This document shows, one piece after another, positions 51,739 through 61,944 of a stretch of DNA of 64,000 nucleotides. Made by a program: the position numbers and the translations under genes. The DNA lies in assembly GCA_900472675.1 (NCBI GenBank), contig UCJA01000026.1:33101-97100 (forward strand), given 5' to 3'. This DNA comes from Hyphomicrobiales bacterium (GTDB taxonomy: Bacteria > Pseudomonadota > Alphaproteobacteria > Rhizobiales > Rhizobiaceae). Position 1 is the stretch's first letter, and each line of letters begins with the position of its first letter. The notes beneath the pieces are model-generated. The model did no database searches, was not told where the DNA came from, and saw nothing but the letters and a program-made list of their open reading frames with translations.

Positions 51739-52689
51739 ATGCTGACCATCCGGCAGATGCGGTACTTCGATGCGCTTGCATCTGCTCGACATTTCGGCAG
51801 GGCGGCGACGTCGGTGCATATCAGCCAGCCGGCCCTTTCCGCGCAGATCATGGAAATGGAAGAACACTTAGGCGTGCGGCTGGTCGAGCGCAGCCGCAGC
51901 GGCGTGCTTTTGACCCGCCAGGGCCAGGAAGTGCTGCGCCGCATCCGCATCATCCTTGGCGAAGTAGACATGCTGGAGGACTGCGTGCGCGACAACGGCG
52001 TGGTTCTCGATACGCTGGTGCGGATCGGGATCATACCGACGGTGGCGCCCTATCTGGTGCCCAAGCTCGTGCCGCACCTGCGGGCGGAATACCCGCAGAT
52101 CGAGATCGAGCTGCGCGAGGCGGTGACGGACCGGCTGATTGCCGATCTTGCCGACGGCCGGCTGGATGCCGTGATTGCGGCGCTGCCTGTGGAAGCCGAA
52201 AACGTCGAGACTTCGCCGCTGTTCACGGACCGCTTCTTCATGGCGATGGCCAAGAACGACCGGACGGTGCTGATCTCGCCGCTGATGGAAGACCAGGTGG
52301 ATTCCGAGCGCCTGCTGCTGCTCGAGGAAGGCCACTGCCTGCGCGACCAGGCGCTGGCGGTGTGCGGCACGGCGGGCAAGCGCAGCCTCGTCAATTTCGG
52401 CGCGACCTCGATGACGACGCTTTTGCAGATGGTGTCGCACGACATGGGCATGACGCTGATCCCGGAAATCGCCATCGAAACGGAAACGGTGCACAACAAC
52501 CTGCGGATCGTACCGTTTGCCGATCCCGCGCCGTCGCGCGAGATCGGGCTTGTCTGGCGGCGGTCGAGCGGCCGGCCCGAAGACATGGCCGCCCTGGCGC
52601 AGGCGATCCGGACCTGCACCGACCGGGCGCGGAGCCGGGCGCAGACCGCGCTCCCGGTGGCGCCGTTCGTGGTTCCCGAGACGGTCTAG
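51739..52689 (+). CDS. oxyR: Hydrogen-peroxide-inducible regulator OxyR
   Basis: A 316-residue LysR-type regulator. The HTH begins LTIRQMRYFDALASARHFG, and the two redox cysteines are Cys200 and Cys209 (EEGHCLRDQALAVCG), at the same places as Cys199/Cys208 of Escherichia coli OxyR; they form a disulfide on peroxide exposure. ATG 51739 is preferred to TTG 51724 because the latter overlaps the operator. It regulates katA, which diverges from it. Confidence 0.95.
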   Translation: MLTIRQMRYFDALASARHFGRAATSVHISQPALSAQIMEMEEHLGVRLVERSRSGVLLTRQGQEVLRRIRIILGEVDMLEDCVRDNGVVLDTLVRIGIIPTVAPYLVPKLVPHLRAEYPQIEIELREAVTDRLIADLADGRLDAVIAALPVEAENVETSPLFTDRFFMAMAKNDRTVLISPLMEDQVDSERLLLLEEGHCLRDQALAVCGTAGKRSLVNFGATSMTTLLQMVSHDMGMTLIPEIAIETETVHNNLRIVPFADPAPSREIGLVWRRSSGRPEDMAALAQAIRTCTDRARSRAQTALPVAPFVVPETV

Positions 52690-52695
52690 CCGCGA

Positions 52696-53580
52696 TCAGG
52701 CCAGATGTTTGCGGAAGAAAGCGATCGTCCTGCTCCAGGCGAGATCGGCAGCCGCCTTGTCGTAGCGGGCGGCCGAGGTGTCGTTGTTGAAGGCGTGGTT
52801 GACGCTTTCGTAGACGAAGATCTCGTAGGTCTTGCCGTCCTTCTGCAGCGCATCCCGGTAGGCGGGAATACCGGCATTGATGCGCTCATCGAGCCCGCCA
52901 TAGTGCAGCATGAGCGGCGCCTTGATCGCGGGGACGTCTTCCGCCTTGGGCTGGGCGCCGTAATAGGCGACGCCGGCGGCAAGCTCCGGCGATTTCACGG
53001 CCAGATTGTTGACCGCACCGCCGCCCCAGCAGAAGCCGACAGCCCCGACCTTGCCATTGGCACCGTCCATGCCGGCCAGGTAGAAGCGGCTTGCCTCGCC
53101 ATTGGCCGCCACCTGCTGCGGATCCAGCGTCGAAAACATCTGGCGAGCCTTGTCCTCGTCGGGAGGGGTGCCGCCCTGGGGTGACAGGAAATCTACCGCA
53201 AGCGCATTGAAGCCTTCCAGCGCAACGCGACGCGCGACATCCTTGATATGCGCGTTGAGGCCGCGGTTCTCGTGGATGACGATGACGCTGCCAAGTTTGC
53301 CCGCAGCACTTTTCGGGCGGGCGAGATAGCCGCTCATCGTGGCACCGGCGGCGCCCGGATAGGTCACGTCCTTGATCTCCAGGCGATCATCGGCTTCCGG
53401 CACCATCTCCGCCCGGGCACCACTGGCACCGAGCAGCGGCGCAATGGCTGCAGCCGCGGCACCGGAGCCGGCAAGCTGCGTCAGCCGCTCCATGAAGCGG
53501 CGTCGGTCAAGATGGAGGTGGGTGTATTCGTCATAGGCGTTGATCATCGCCTGGCTGATCTTCGGCTTTTCGTTGTCCAT
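52696..53580 (-). CDS. Dienelactone hydrolase family protein, exported or Tat-like start
   Basis: A 294-residue alpha/beta hydrolase. The nucleophile is a Cys in GFCWGGGAVNN, typical of dienelactone hydrolases, with Asp in HYGGLDERIN and His in VNHAFNNDT. An N-terminal HLDRRRFMERLTQLAGSGAAAAA segment resembles a twin-arginine signal, as seen in related proteins. The substrate is unknown. ATG 53580 is used; a longer start exists at 53628. It is convergent with oxyR after six bases. Confidence 0.87.
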   Translation of the reverse strand: MDNEKPKISQAMINAYDEYTHLHLDRRRFMERLTQLAGSGAAAAAIAPLLGASGARAEMVPEADDRLEIKDVTYPGAAGATMSGYLARPKSAAGKLGSVIVIHENRGLNAHIKDVARRVALEGFNALAVDFLSPQGGTPPDEDKARQMFSTLDPQQVAANGEASRFYLAGMDGANGKVGAVGFCWGGGAVNNLAVKSPELAAGVAYYGAQPKAEDVPAIKAPLMLHYGGLDERINAGIPAYRDALQKDGKTYEIFVYESVNHAFNNDTSAARYDKAAADLAWSRTIAFFRKHLA

Positions 53581-53700
53581 GGCTTGCGCTCCTCGCTCCC
53601 AATGATGGGGCAAATCTAACGCCACCATTGCGCAGGTGAAGTTCCCGCAGAGCGCGAAAGCTACACTTGTTCGTGAGTAGCAAAGCGCGGCTTCAAGAGA

Positions 53701-54120
53701 TCAGCTGGCGGCCAGCCAGACCGCAAGCCAGATCCACAGTGCCACAAGAGAGAAGAAGCCGACCAGGAAGGTGGGGCGGCGGTGGCGCAGGCGGTTGCTG
53801 GTGATGTGGACGTAGGTATGGGCGAAGCGCGAGCCTACGAAAATCCACTGCAGCGCGACCGTTGCGGGATTGTCTGCGGTCGACACGTAGAGAGCAATGC
53901 TCACCGCATAGAAGAGCACGGGAAGCTCGAACTGGTTCTTGAGGTTGTTGCTGACCAGCAGGCTTTCCACCGGTTCCTCGCGGTTCTCGCGGAACTGGCC
54001 GGCCTCGATGCTGCCGGTCTTCACCGCGGCAAAGCGCCGGCGCGACAAAAGCCAATAGAGAAAGAAGACGAGCGCGGCATGCGCGATCATCGGCCACAAG
54101 GTTGCTTCGGTGGTGGGCAT
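53701..54120 (-). CDS. MAPEG family membrane protein
   Basis: A 139-residue protein with four predicted helices, fitting the MAPEG fold of membrane glutathione transferases and related enzymes. The pattern SRFAHTYVHITSNRLRHRRPTF (in part) and the NNLKNQFELPVLFY helix are family-like. Bacterial members of this kind are uncharacterised. AGGAGAG lies about seven bases before ATG 54120. Context with catalase and gshA is suggestive of oxidant defence but not evidence. Confidence 0.85.
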   Translation of the reverse strand: MPTTEATLWPMIAHAALVFFLYWLLSRRRFAAVKTGSIEAGQFRENREEPVESLLVSNNLKNQFELPVLFYAVSIALYVSTADNPATVALQWIFVGSRFAHTYVHITSNRLRHRRPTFLVGFFSLVALWIWLAVWLAAS

Positions 54121-54232
54121 GGGCTCTCCTCGTCGTCAGGAGAACCCATAAAGCGCGGTGGAGGCCGCGACAATCCCGTCAGTTCGAGATCTGCCGGGAA
54201 AGGCGGCTTCCTGCGAGCCCCTACACCGCTGC

Positions 54233-54604
54233 TTATTGCGGCGTGAGGGTTTCCGTGCCGGATCCGTTTTCGCCGGTGATGGTCCAGGCGCCATCCAGCG
54301 AGCCGTCGGACTGCACCTTGTAGACCACCAGGCCGACAGATTTGCCGTCCATCACATAGCCGGCCGCAAAGGAGTCCTCGTAGAGCATGCAGATGCCGCT
54401 GGAGGTGGCCTTGCCACTGTTGCCCGTCTTCCACTCGATGGCGCAGGTGGTCTCGCTGGTGAGCGTGATCTTGGCTGTTCCGCCATAGGTCGAGCCGTCA
54501 AGGTTGGTGCCATCAACCGTATAGACCCCTGCCCGCACGGTCTGCGCCTGCGCAGCACCGGTCACGCCGATGCCGAGCATCAGCACAATCAGCCATGTCT
54601 TCAT
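54233..54604 (-). CDS. Small secreted protein of unknown function
   Basis: A 123-residue secreted protein: signal MKTWLIVLMLGIGVTGAAQAQ, then a Gly/Ser/Thr-rich beta-type body (GVYTVDGTNLDGSTYGGTAKITL, in part) with two Cys (TTCAIEW, GICMLYED) that could form a disulfide. It resembles proteins loosely annotated as fibronectin-binding in Agrobacterium, but that name is not a proven function. GGGGGA lies about six bases before ATG 54604. guaB lies upstream on the same strand, separated by a terminator. Confidence 0.7.
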   Translation of the reverse strand: MKTWLIVLMLGIGVTGAAQAQTVRAGVYTVDGTNLDGSTYGGTAKITLTSETTCAIEWKTGNSGKATSSGICMLYEDSFAAGYVMDGKSVGLVVYKVQSDGSLDGAWTITGENGSGTETLTPQ

Positions 54605-54705
54605 TGTATCCCCCGATCAAAGCCGAATCCCTGCCGATCGATGGTCGATCGACAGTCGGCGACGCAAGGTATCAGAAATTTATGCAAGCCATATTGCCCA
54701 ACGAG

Positions 54706-54737
54706 AAAAGCCGGCCCCTGCGAGCCGGCTTTTTTTT
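54706..54737. terminator. Terminator after guaB
   Basis: GCCGGC at 54710-54715 and GCCGGC at 54724-54729 form a stem with A residues on the left and an eight-T run on the right. On the minus strand the guaB transcript would end with TTTT. It also separates guaB from the small secreted gene. Confidence 0.8.
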
Positions 54738-54755
54738 GCGAGGGTCGAGCCGGCC

Positions 54756-56261
<1,506 letters not shown>

Positions 56262-56389
56262 GCCAAAATCCTTCATCTTAAAGAATACAGGATGCGCTTT
56301 GGAACGACTGATTGCGCCCCAATGCTCCTGCAACAATTGCTTGGAAGTTGGCGAGGGCTGGTAACACGATCATGACAGGAAGGGAACAG

Positions 56390-56420
56390 CAAAAACCCGG
56401 GAGCAGTCCTCCCGGGTTTG
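56390..56420 (-). terminator. Intrinsic terminator of the metallo-beta-lactamase-fold gene
   Basis: On the minus strand, AAACCCGGGAG and its complement CTCCCGGGTTT form an eleven-base stem with a four-base loop, followed by further T residues. It ends the gene starting at 57451. Confidence 0.9.
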
Positions 56421-56461
56421 CATAGCTTGTTCCAAAGCCTTCGAGAGGCCCGCCGAAGCGG

Positions 56462-57451
56462 TCAGATGTCGAACTGGTAGGTCTTCGGTACGAAGCGGTA
56501 GCCCGTCTCCTGCTTCTCCGCATAGCCGACGGCCGGGAACGGCATGTGATAGCCGAGGAAGGCGACCTTATCGGTGGCGATCATGTCGAAGATCTTCTTG
56601 CGGGTGGCGGCGGCCTTTGCCTTGTCCATGTCGAACTTGACCTCCCAATCCGGCCGCTGCAGCGACAGAACGTAGTGATTGGCCGTATCTGCCGTCAGCA
56701 CCAGGCGCTTGTTCTGGGACTCCACGTTGAACACCATGTGGCCGGGGGTGTGACCGGCGGCCAGCATGGCAGTGATGCCGGACACGACCTCGCTTCCGTC
56801 GTTCAGGAAGGTCATCTTTTCGGCCAGCGGCTTGACGCTGGCGATCACGGCCTTCTGGTTGCCTTCGGCCGGCGTGCCGGCGCGGGCGCCGTCCGTCCAG
56901 AAGTCGTATTCGGCCTGGCCGGCGATGTAGCGGGCCTTGCTGAAGCTCGGCTTGCCATTGTCCATCAGGCCACCGATGTGGTCGCCATGCATGTGGGTCA
57001 GGACGACCATGGTGATGTCGTCGGGCATATATCCCGCTGCCGCAAGACCCTCGATCAACCGACCGGCACCCTGGGCGCGGCCTGCCTCGCCAAAGCCGGT
57101 ATCAAACAGAATGACGTCCTTGCCGGTATCGATCAGGACAGGCGAGAAGCTGTTGACGAACTGGTCCGTCGGCAGAAAATTCTGATCGAGCAGGCCGCTG
57201 ACGGATTCGGCCGGCTGGTTGGTGCCAAAGGTCTCGCCCGGCTTGCCGGATGCGCGCATACCGTCCTTGACGACCAGGACCTTGAATGAGCCGAGCTTGA
57301 ACTGGTGGATATCCGGCGGGGTGACGCGGTTGATCACCAGTTTGCTGCTGTCCTGCGCCTGGGCGCGACCGCTGAGCAGAGCCGGCGCGGCGAGCATGCC
57401 AAGACCGGCACTGCCCAACAGGCTGCGCCGTGCGATTTTCGATCCCTGCAT
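56462..57451 (-). CDS. Metallo-beta-lactamase-fold hydrolase with Tat-like signal
   Basis: A 329-residue protein. The N-terminus KIARRSLLGSAGLGMLAAPALLS resembles a twin-arginine signal. The MBL zinc motif is THMHGDHIGG, with further ligands in GHTPGHMVF and ADTANHYVL. It looks like rhizobial periplasmic MBL-fold hydrolases of unknown substrate; lactonase or phosphodiesterase activity is possible. It is divergent from the MFS gene, from which it is separated by 189 bases. Confidence 0.88.
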   Translation of the reverse strand: MQGSKIARRSLLGSAGLGMLAAPALLSGRAQAQDSSKLVINRVTPPDIHQFKLGSFKVLVVKDGMRASGKPGETFGTNQPAESVSGLLDQNFLPTDQFVNSFSPVLIDTGKDVILFDTGFGEAGRAQGAGRLIEGLAAAGYMPDDITMVVLTHMHGDHIGGLMDNGKPSFSKARYIAGQAEYDFWTDGARAGTPAEGNQKAVIASVKPLAEKMTFLNDGSEVVSGITAMLAAGHTPGHMVFNVESQNKRLVLTADTANHYVLSLQRPDWEVKFDMDKAKAAATRKKIFDMIATDKVAFLGYHMPFPAVGYAEKQETGYRFVPKTYQFDI

Positions 57452-57640
57452 GAAGTCTCTCCTTGGTCATATTCCGGGCAGCCCGGACCGGGCTGATGCG
57501 CCTGTAGATAACCCGCGGTCTTCACAGGGACATCTCGGCTCACGCAGACGTGACCCAAAAGCGCAAAAGGTGACGATCTTCCGTTGGCATGGCGAGCGGG
57601 GAGGTTTAGACGAGGCCATCCCGCGCATCGCAGGCATGCC

Positions 57641-59047
57641 ATGAACCGTGTCATTCCCCTCATTCTTGCCTTTGCTCTCTTCATGGAGCAGATGGACTCC
57701 ACCGTCATTGCGACTGCGCTTCCGGCCATCGCCATGGATCTCGGCGTCAGTCCGATCACGCTGAAGCTGGCGCTGACGTCCTACATGGTGGCGCTGGCGA
57801 TGTTCATTCCGATCAGCGGCTGGATGTCGGACAAGTTCGGCGCCAAGAAGGTGTTCCGGATCGCCATCCTGGTGTTCGTGATCGGCTCGATCTGCTGCGC
57901 GCTCTCCTCCTCGCTCATCACCTTCGTGCTGTCGCGCTTCCTGCAGGGGATCGGCGGTTCGATGATGACGCCGGTCGGGCGGCTGGTTCTGCTGCGCACC
58001 ACGCAGCGCAAGGACCTGGTGTCGGCCATGGCGCTGCTGACCATCCCGGCGCTCGTCGGCCCGCTGACGGGACCGCCGATCGGCGGCTTCATCACCACCT
58101 ATTTCTCCTGGCACTGGATCTTCATCATCAACGTGCCGATCGGCGTGGCGGGCATCTACCTGTCCGGCCTATTTTTGCCCGAGGTGCCGACCACCGACCC
58201 GCCGCGGATGGACTGGAAAGGCTTTGGGCTGACCAGCATTGCTGCGGCCGGCATCGTGTTCGGCCTTTCCGTGGTGGGCCTGCCGGCACTGCCGCCGGCG
58301 ATCGGCATCGGCGCCACTCTTTCCGGCGTCGTGGCGGTCGTCCTCTATATCCGCCACGCCCATATTCATCCGTCGCCGATCCTGAACCTCAAGACCTTCC
58401 ACGACCGGTCGTTCCGGGCCGCAACCACGAGCGGGACGCTGTTTCGCATCGCGACCGGCGCCATTCCCTTTTTGATGCCGCTGATGCTGCAGCTCGGGTT
58501 CGGCCTCAACCCCTTCCAGTCGGGCATGATTACCTTTGCCGGGGCGCTCGGCGCGCTTACCGTGAAGTTCGTTGCCCGGCGGGTGTTTGCGCTCACCGGC
58601 TTCAAGACCATGCTGATCGCAGCCGGGATCGCCGGTGCCTGCACGACGGCCGTCAACGGGCTCTTCACGCCGCAAACGCCGCATATGCTGATCGCGATGT
58701 TTCTGCTGCTCAGCGGGTTCTGCCGGTCGTTTTTCTTCACCGGCGCTAATGCGCTCAGCTATTCCGAGATCACCGACCAGCAGGCAAGCCAGGCGACCTC
58801 GATCGCCTCCATGCTGCAGCAGGTGAGCCTGGCGCTCGGCGTGGCCTTTGCCGCCTTCATCCTCGAAGCATCCTCGGCGCTTTCGGGTACGCATCTGCAG
58901 CTTGCTGATTTCCACCTGGCGTTCTTCCTGGTGTCCGCCTTGTCGCTGTGTGCGATCCTGCCGCTGATCCGGCTCGATCCGCGGGCGGGATCAGCCGTGT
59001 CGGGGCATCGCGCCGGCCGGCCGCTGGTGCCTGAGGCCGGCGAATAG
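57641..59047 (+). CDS. MFS drug exporter, DHA2-like
   Basis: A 468-residue major facilitator with about 14 helices. The early FMEQMDSTVIATALPAIA and SYMVALAMFIPISGWMSDKFG, and LSRFLQGIGGSMMTPVGRL are characteristic of drug:H+ antiporters of the DHA2 group (EmrB-like). No membrane-fusion partner is adjacent. ATG 57641 is chosen for its typical hydrophobic start; a longer frame begins at 57584. It is convergent with rlmE (seven-base gap). Confidence 0.9.
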   Translation: MNRVIPLILAFALFMEQMDSTVIATALPAIAMDLGVSPITLKLALTSYMVALAMFIPISGWMSDKFGAKKVFRIAILVFVIGSICCALSSSLITFVLSRFLQGIGGSMMTPVGRLVLLRTTQRKDLVSAMALLTIPALVGPLTGPPIGGFITTYFSWHWIFIINVPIGVAGIYLSGLFLPEVPTTDPPRMDWKGFGLTSIAAAGIVFGLSVVGLPALPPAIGIGATLSGVVAVVLYIRHAHIHPSPILNLKTFHDRSFRAATTSGTLFRIATGAIPFLMPLMLQLGFGLNPFQSGMITFAGALGALTVKFVARRVFALTGFKTMLIAAGIAGACTTAVNGLFTPQTPHMLIAMFLLLSGFCRSFFFTGANALSYSEITDQQASQATSIASMLQQVSLALGVAFAAFILEASSALSGTHLQLADFHLAFFLVSALSLCAILPLIRLDPRAGSAVSGHRAGRPLVPEAGE

Positions 59048-59054
59048 CCAGCGG

Positions 59055-59837
59055 CTACTCGTCGCTGTCGGCATCCAGCTCCATCCGGTCATCGATCTCG
59101 ATTTCCGCATCATGGGCATGGGCCGGATCCTGCATGTGGCCCGGTTGGCGGCCCTTGAAGTGCTTGGCGAGCAGGAACATTTCCACCGATTCCTGGCGCG
59201 AGGCGCCGGGCTTGATGTGGATGACCTGGCGGAAATTCTGCTTGAGCATATTCAGCAGATCGCGCTCGGTGCCGCCCTGGAAGGTTTTTGCCAGGAAATG
59301 CCCGCCTTCGGCCAGGACCTCGACCGCGAAATAGGCGGCGACTTCGCACAGATGCATGGTGCGCAGGTGGTCGGTCTTCTGGTGGCCGGTGGTGGGGGCT
59401 GCCATGTCGGAGAGGACCACATCCGGCGCTCCGCCGATCGCTTCCAACAGCTTGCGCGGCGCCTCCGGATCCAGGAAGTCGAGCTGCAGGACGCTGACGC
59501 CCGGCAGAGGCGCCATCTCCAGGAAGTCGATGGCAGCGACGCGGATGTCCTCGTCGGTTGAGCCGGTGACGTTGGCGGCGATCTGCGACCAGCTGCCGGG
59601 TGCGGCGCCAAGGTCGATGATGCGCTCGGCGCCCTTCAGGATCTGGTGCTTCTCGTCGATCTCCAAGAGCTTGAAGGCCGCGCGCGCGCGATAACCCTCG
59701 AGCTTTGCCCGCTGCACATAGGGATCGTTGATATGGCGCTCCAGCCATCGGCGAGAGGACGCCTTCAGCTTGCCCTTCTTGACCCTCTGGCCAAGCTTGC
59801 GGCCAGTACGGTTGCTGCCTACAGGCGGTTTGGTCAT
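59055..59837 (-). CDS. rlmE: 23S rRNA (uridine(2552)-2'-O)-methyltransferase RlmE
   Basis: A 260-residue SAM-dependent methyltransferase that modifies U2552 of 23S rRNA, a late step of large-subunit assembly. The SAM loop is IIDLGAAPGSWSQIAA, with the catalytic K-D-K-E tetrad spread in LEGYRARAAFKLLEID (Lys), LSDMAAPTTGH (Asp), FLAKTFQGG (Lys) and RQESVEMF (Glu). The C-terminal acidic tail (EIEIDDRMELDADSDE) is longer than in Escherichia coli. ATG 59837 overlaps the upstream Ppx/GppA gene by four bases. Confidence 0.94.
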   Translation of the reverse strand: MTKPPVGSNRTGRKLGQRVKKGKLKASSRRWLERHINDPYVQRAKLEGYRARAAFKLLEIDEKHQILKGAERIIDLGAAPGSWSQIAANVTGSTDEDIRVAAIDFLEMAPLPGVSVLQLDFLDPEAPRKLLEAIGGAPDVVLSDMAAPTTGHQKTDHLRTMHLCEVAAYFAVEVLAEGGHFLAKTFQGGTERDLLNMLKQNFRQVIHIKPGASRQESVEMFLLAKHFKGRQPGHMQDPAHAHDAEIEIDDRMELDADSDE

Positions 59838-61390
59838 GGCTTGGCTCCTGCCTCTTCGCGTTGGCCCGGGCCGAACCGGCGCGCACGCGTGCGCCGCCAG
59901 ACGCCATCGTCGGCCATCATATCCGTCAAAAGGCCTTCCCGCAGCCCGCGATCGGCAACCCGCATCCGCTGGCTTGGCCAGCGCCGGCGGATGGCTTCCA
60001 GAATGGCGCAACCGGCCAGGACCAGGTCTGCCCGGTCCGGCCCGATGCAGGGATTGGCGGCACGGCCTGCGAAATCCCAGGAGAGGAGCTTGGCCTGCAT
60101 GGCGGTCACTTCCTGATCCGACAGCCAGACGCCATCCACCTTGCGGCGATCGTAGCGTGGCAGATCGAGATGGACACCGGCCAGCGTGGTGACGGTGCCC
60201 GAGGTGCCGATCAAATGAAAATCTTCCTGGTCGCGGGCATCGCCCAGCCCGACGGGTGGGCACTGGAAGCGATCCAGCATGCCTTCGACCTCCGAGACCA
60301 TGGCTGCAAAGACATCCGGCGTGACATCGCGGCCACCGTGCCGCTCCGAGAGCGTGACGACGCCGACCGGCAGCGAAGTCCAGTGGGTGATGTGGTTGGC
60401 GAGCCGGTTGGAGCGGCTGTCGCCGATGCGGATCACGGCAATCTCTGACGAGCCGCCGCCGATATCGAAGAGCACCACAGAGCGGGCTTCGCGACCGACC
60501 AGCGAGGAGCAGCCGGAGACGGCAAGACGCGCCTCGGTTTCGCGATCGATGATCTCGAGATCGAGGCCCGTTTCGGCGGTGACCCGGGCGAGGAATTCCT
60601 CGCCGTTTTCGGCAGCGCGACAGGCTTCGGTCGCGATCAGCCGCATGCGGCGGATCGGCCGGGTGCCAAGCTTGGCCGCGCAGATGCGCAGCGCTTCCAC
60701 AGCGCGATCCATGGCATCGGAAGACAGGCGCCCGGTGGCGCCGAGACCCTCGCCCAGGCGCACGATGCGCGAAAAAGCATCCACAACCCGGAACTGGCCG
60801 GGACGCGTCGGCTGGGCAATCAGCAGACGGCAGTTGTTGGTGCCGAGATCGAGTGCTGCATAGAGATCATCACGGACATGACCCCTGCCCTCGGCGGCCG
60901 CTTCGTGTGCTGCACCGAAGGATGGCTTGCCACGATGGTCCTTCGTCGCCACGGCTGCCGGCGAGGCAAGCCTTGCGGCGGCGGCGGTCTTGGCCTGGGT
61001 GAGCGGACGGCCCTGGAGCCCCCGGCTGCCGCGATTCTTCTTGCGGCGGCGGCCCTGCTGGCCACCTTCCTCCTGCTTTGCTACGCGTGTGGCATTCTGC
61101 GCCTCCGGCACCGCTAAAGATGCGCCTGCCTGCGGATCCTGCCCGCGCGACTTTCCACGGCGCCGCTTGCGCTTGCGCGCCGAAGCGGTCGTGGCATCGC
61201 CTGCGTCATTAGAGGTCTTGGTGCCGACGGCTGGGTCGGCTGTCTCGCCCGCACCTGCATGGGCCGGCGACGCCGCGTTACGGGGTTTCCCGTGCCGCTT
61301 CGCCTTGCGCCGGCGGGAAGGTTTTGCTTCCCCGCGTTCCACAGCCGACGTACCGCCTTGTGGCGGCGTTTCGCCGCTTTCGGGGTCCAT
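59834..61390 (-). CDS. Ppx/GppA-family phosphatase with basic N-terminal extension
   Basis: A 518-residue protein with two parts. Residues 1-170 are disordered and very basic (SRRRKAKRHGKPRN, ARKRKRRRGKSRG, GRRRKKNRGSRG), typical of nucleic-acid or polyphosphate contact. From about residue 180 the Ppx/GppA phosphatase starts: YAALDLGTNNCRLLIA and FDIGGGSSEIAVI, with the ATPase-fold nucleotide loops. Family members act on polyphosphate or pppGpp. Translational coupling to rlmE suggests a ribosome or RNA link. ATG 61390 is used; the extension is longer than usual. Confidence 0.85.
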   Translation of the reverse strand: MDPESGETPPQGGTSAVERGEAKPSRRRKAKRHGKPRNAASPAHAGAGETADPAVGTKTSNDAGDATTASARKRKRRRGKSRGQDPQAGASLAVPEAQNATRVAKQEEGGQQGRRRKKNRGSRGLQGRPLTQAKTAAAARLASPAAVATKDHRGKPSFGAAHEAAAEGRGHVRDDLYAALDLGTNNCRLLIAQPTRPGQFRVVDAFSRIVRLGEGLGATGRLSSDAMDRAVEALRICAAKLGTRPIRRMRLIATEACRAAENGEEFLARVTAETGLDLEIIDRETEARLAVSGCSSLVGREARSVVLFDIGGGSSEIAVIRIGDSRSNRLANHITHWTSLPVGVVTLSERHGGRDVTPDVFAAMVSEVEGMLDRFQCPPVGLGDARDQEDFHLIGTSGTVTTLAGVHLDLPRYDRRKVDGVWLSDQEVTAMQAKLLSWDFAGRAANPCIGPDRADLVLAGCAILEAIRRRWPSQRMRVADRGLREGLLTDMMADDGVWRRTRARRFGPGQREEAGAKP

Positions 61391-61560
61391 CACTTCTCAG
61401 TCCATCTCGCCGCGCAAGGCCATACGGCATGCAGCTGGCGTCTGTTTGTTTCGTTGTCCTGAAGATAACAGCGCGCGCCCCTTTCGCCAACGGGTTTTTA
61501 TGGAGGCAACGGGCGCGAGCCGATGCCCCGGCAGAAATTGCATTTTTTGCAAAATCCGGG

Positions 61561-61589
61561 TTTGCATTCGCCGATGTTTTGGGTATAAG
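61561..61589 (+). promoter_or_regulatory. Predicted promoter of tRNA-Gln
   Basis: TTTGCA at 61561-61566 and TATAAG at 61584-61589 with 17 bases between make a reasonable housekeeping promoter about 33 bases before the tRNA. Confidence 0.55.
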
Positions 61590-61622
61590 CCGCAACCAAC
61601 GGACGGCAACGCCCGCCAATGC

Positions 61623-61696
61623 TGGGGAATAGTTCAACGGTAGAACGTCGGACTCTGACTCCGTTAATCTTGGTTCGAATCCAGGTTCCCCAGCCA
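61623..61696 (+). tRNA. tRNA-Gln(CTG)
   Basis: A 74-base tRNA with encoded CCA. The acceptor TGGGGAA (61623-61629) pairs with TTCCCCA (61686-61692), followed by G and CCA. The D loop contains GTTCAACGGTAGAAC, the anticodon loop is CTCTGAC with anticodon CTG, and the T arm is CTTGG-TTCGAAT-CCAGG. A T-T opposition lies at the base of the anticodon stem. It decodes CAG glutamine codons. Confidence 0.95.
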
Positions 61697-61944
61697 ATTC
61701 TCCCTTTTATCTGTCAATAACTTAGCTTCAGGTCGCTGGTGCCGGGAATAACCCCGCGCTACACCCGACTCCGTCTTCTTCCGGCGGCATTTCCCCGCTC
61801 TGCTCCAGACTCGCCTGGAGAAGGCCGCCAGGACCGCAAGGCCATAACAAGCTGTCCCAAGGCGATGCTGGCGCGGGCACTTCCGCCGTTTAATGGCTGA
61901 CGTGCAACGCATGGGACCGTCGGCAAGCTCCGATCAGACCCTTA
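61697..61944. other. Non-coding stretch between tRNA-Gln and the AraC gene
   Basis: No gene is supported. A short minus-strand open frame overlaps the tRNA and has no credible start. No integrase or attachment-like repeat of the tRNA 3' end was found in this segment, so I see no trace of an integrated element here. No clear terminator hairpin with T-run follows the tRNA. Confidence 0.45.

Noticed and set aside
61664..61912. Short minus-strand open frame overlapping tRNA-Gln
   Set aside because: It overlaps the tRNA and has no start signal or protein similarity. The tRNA edge also showed no attachment-site duplication.
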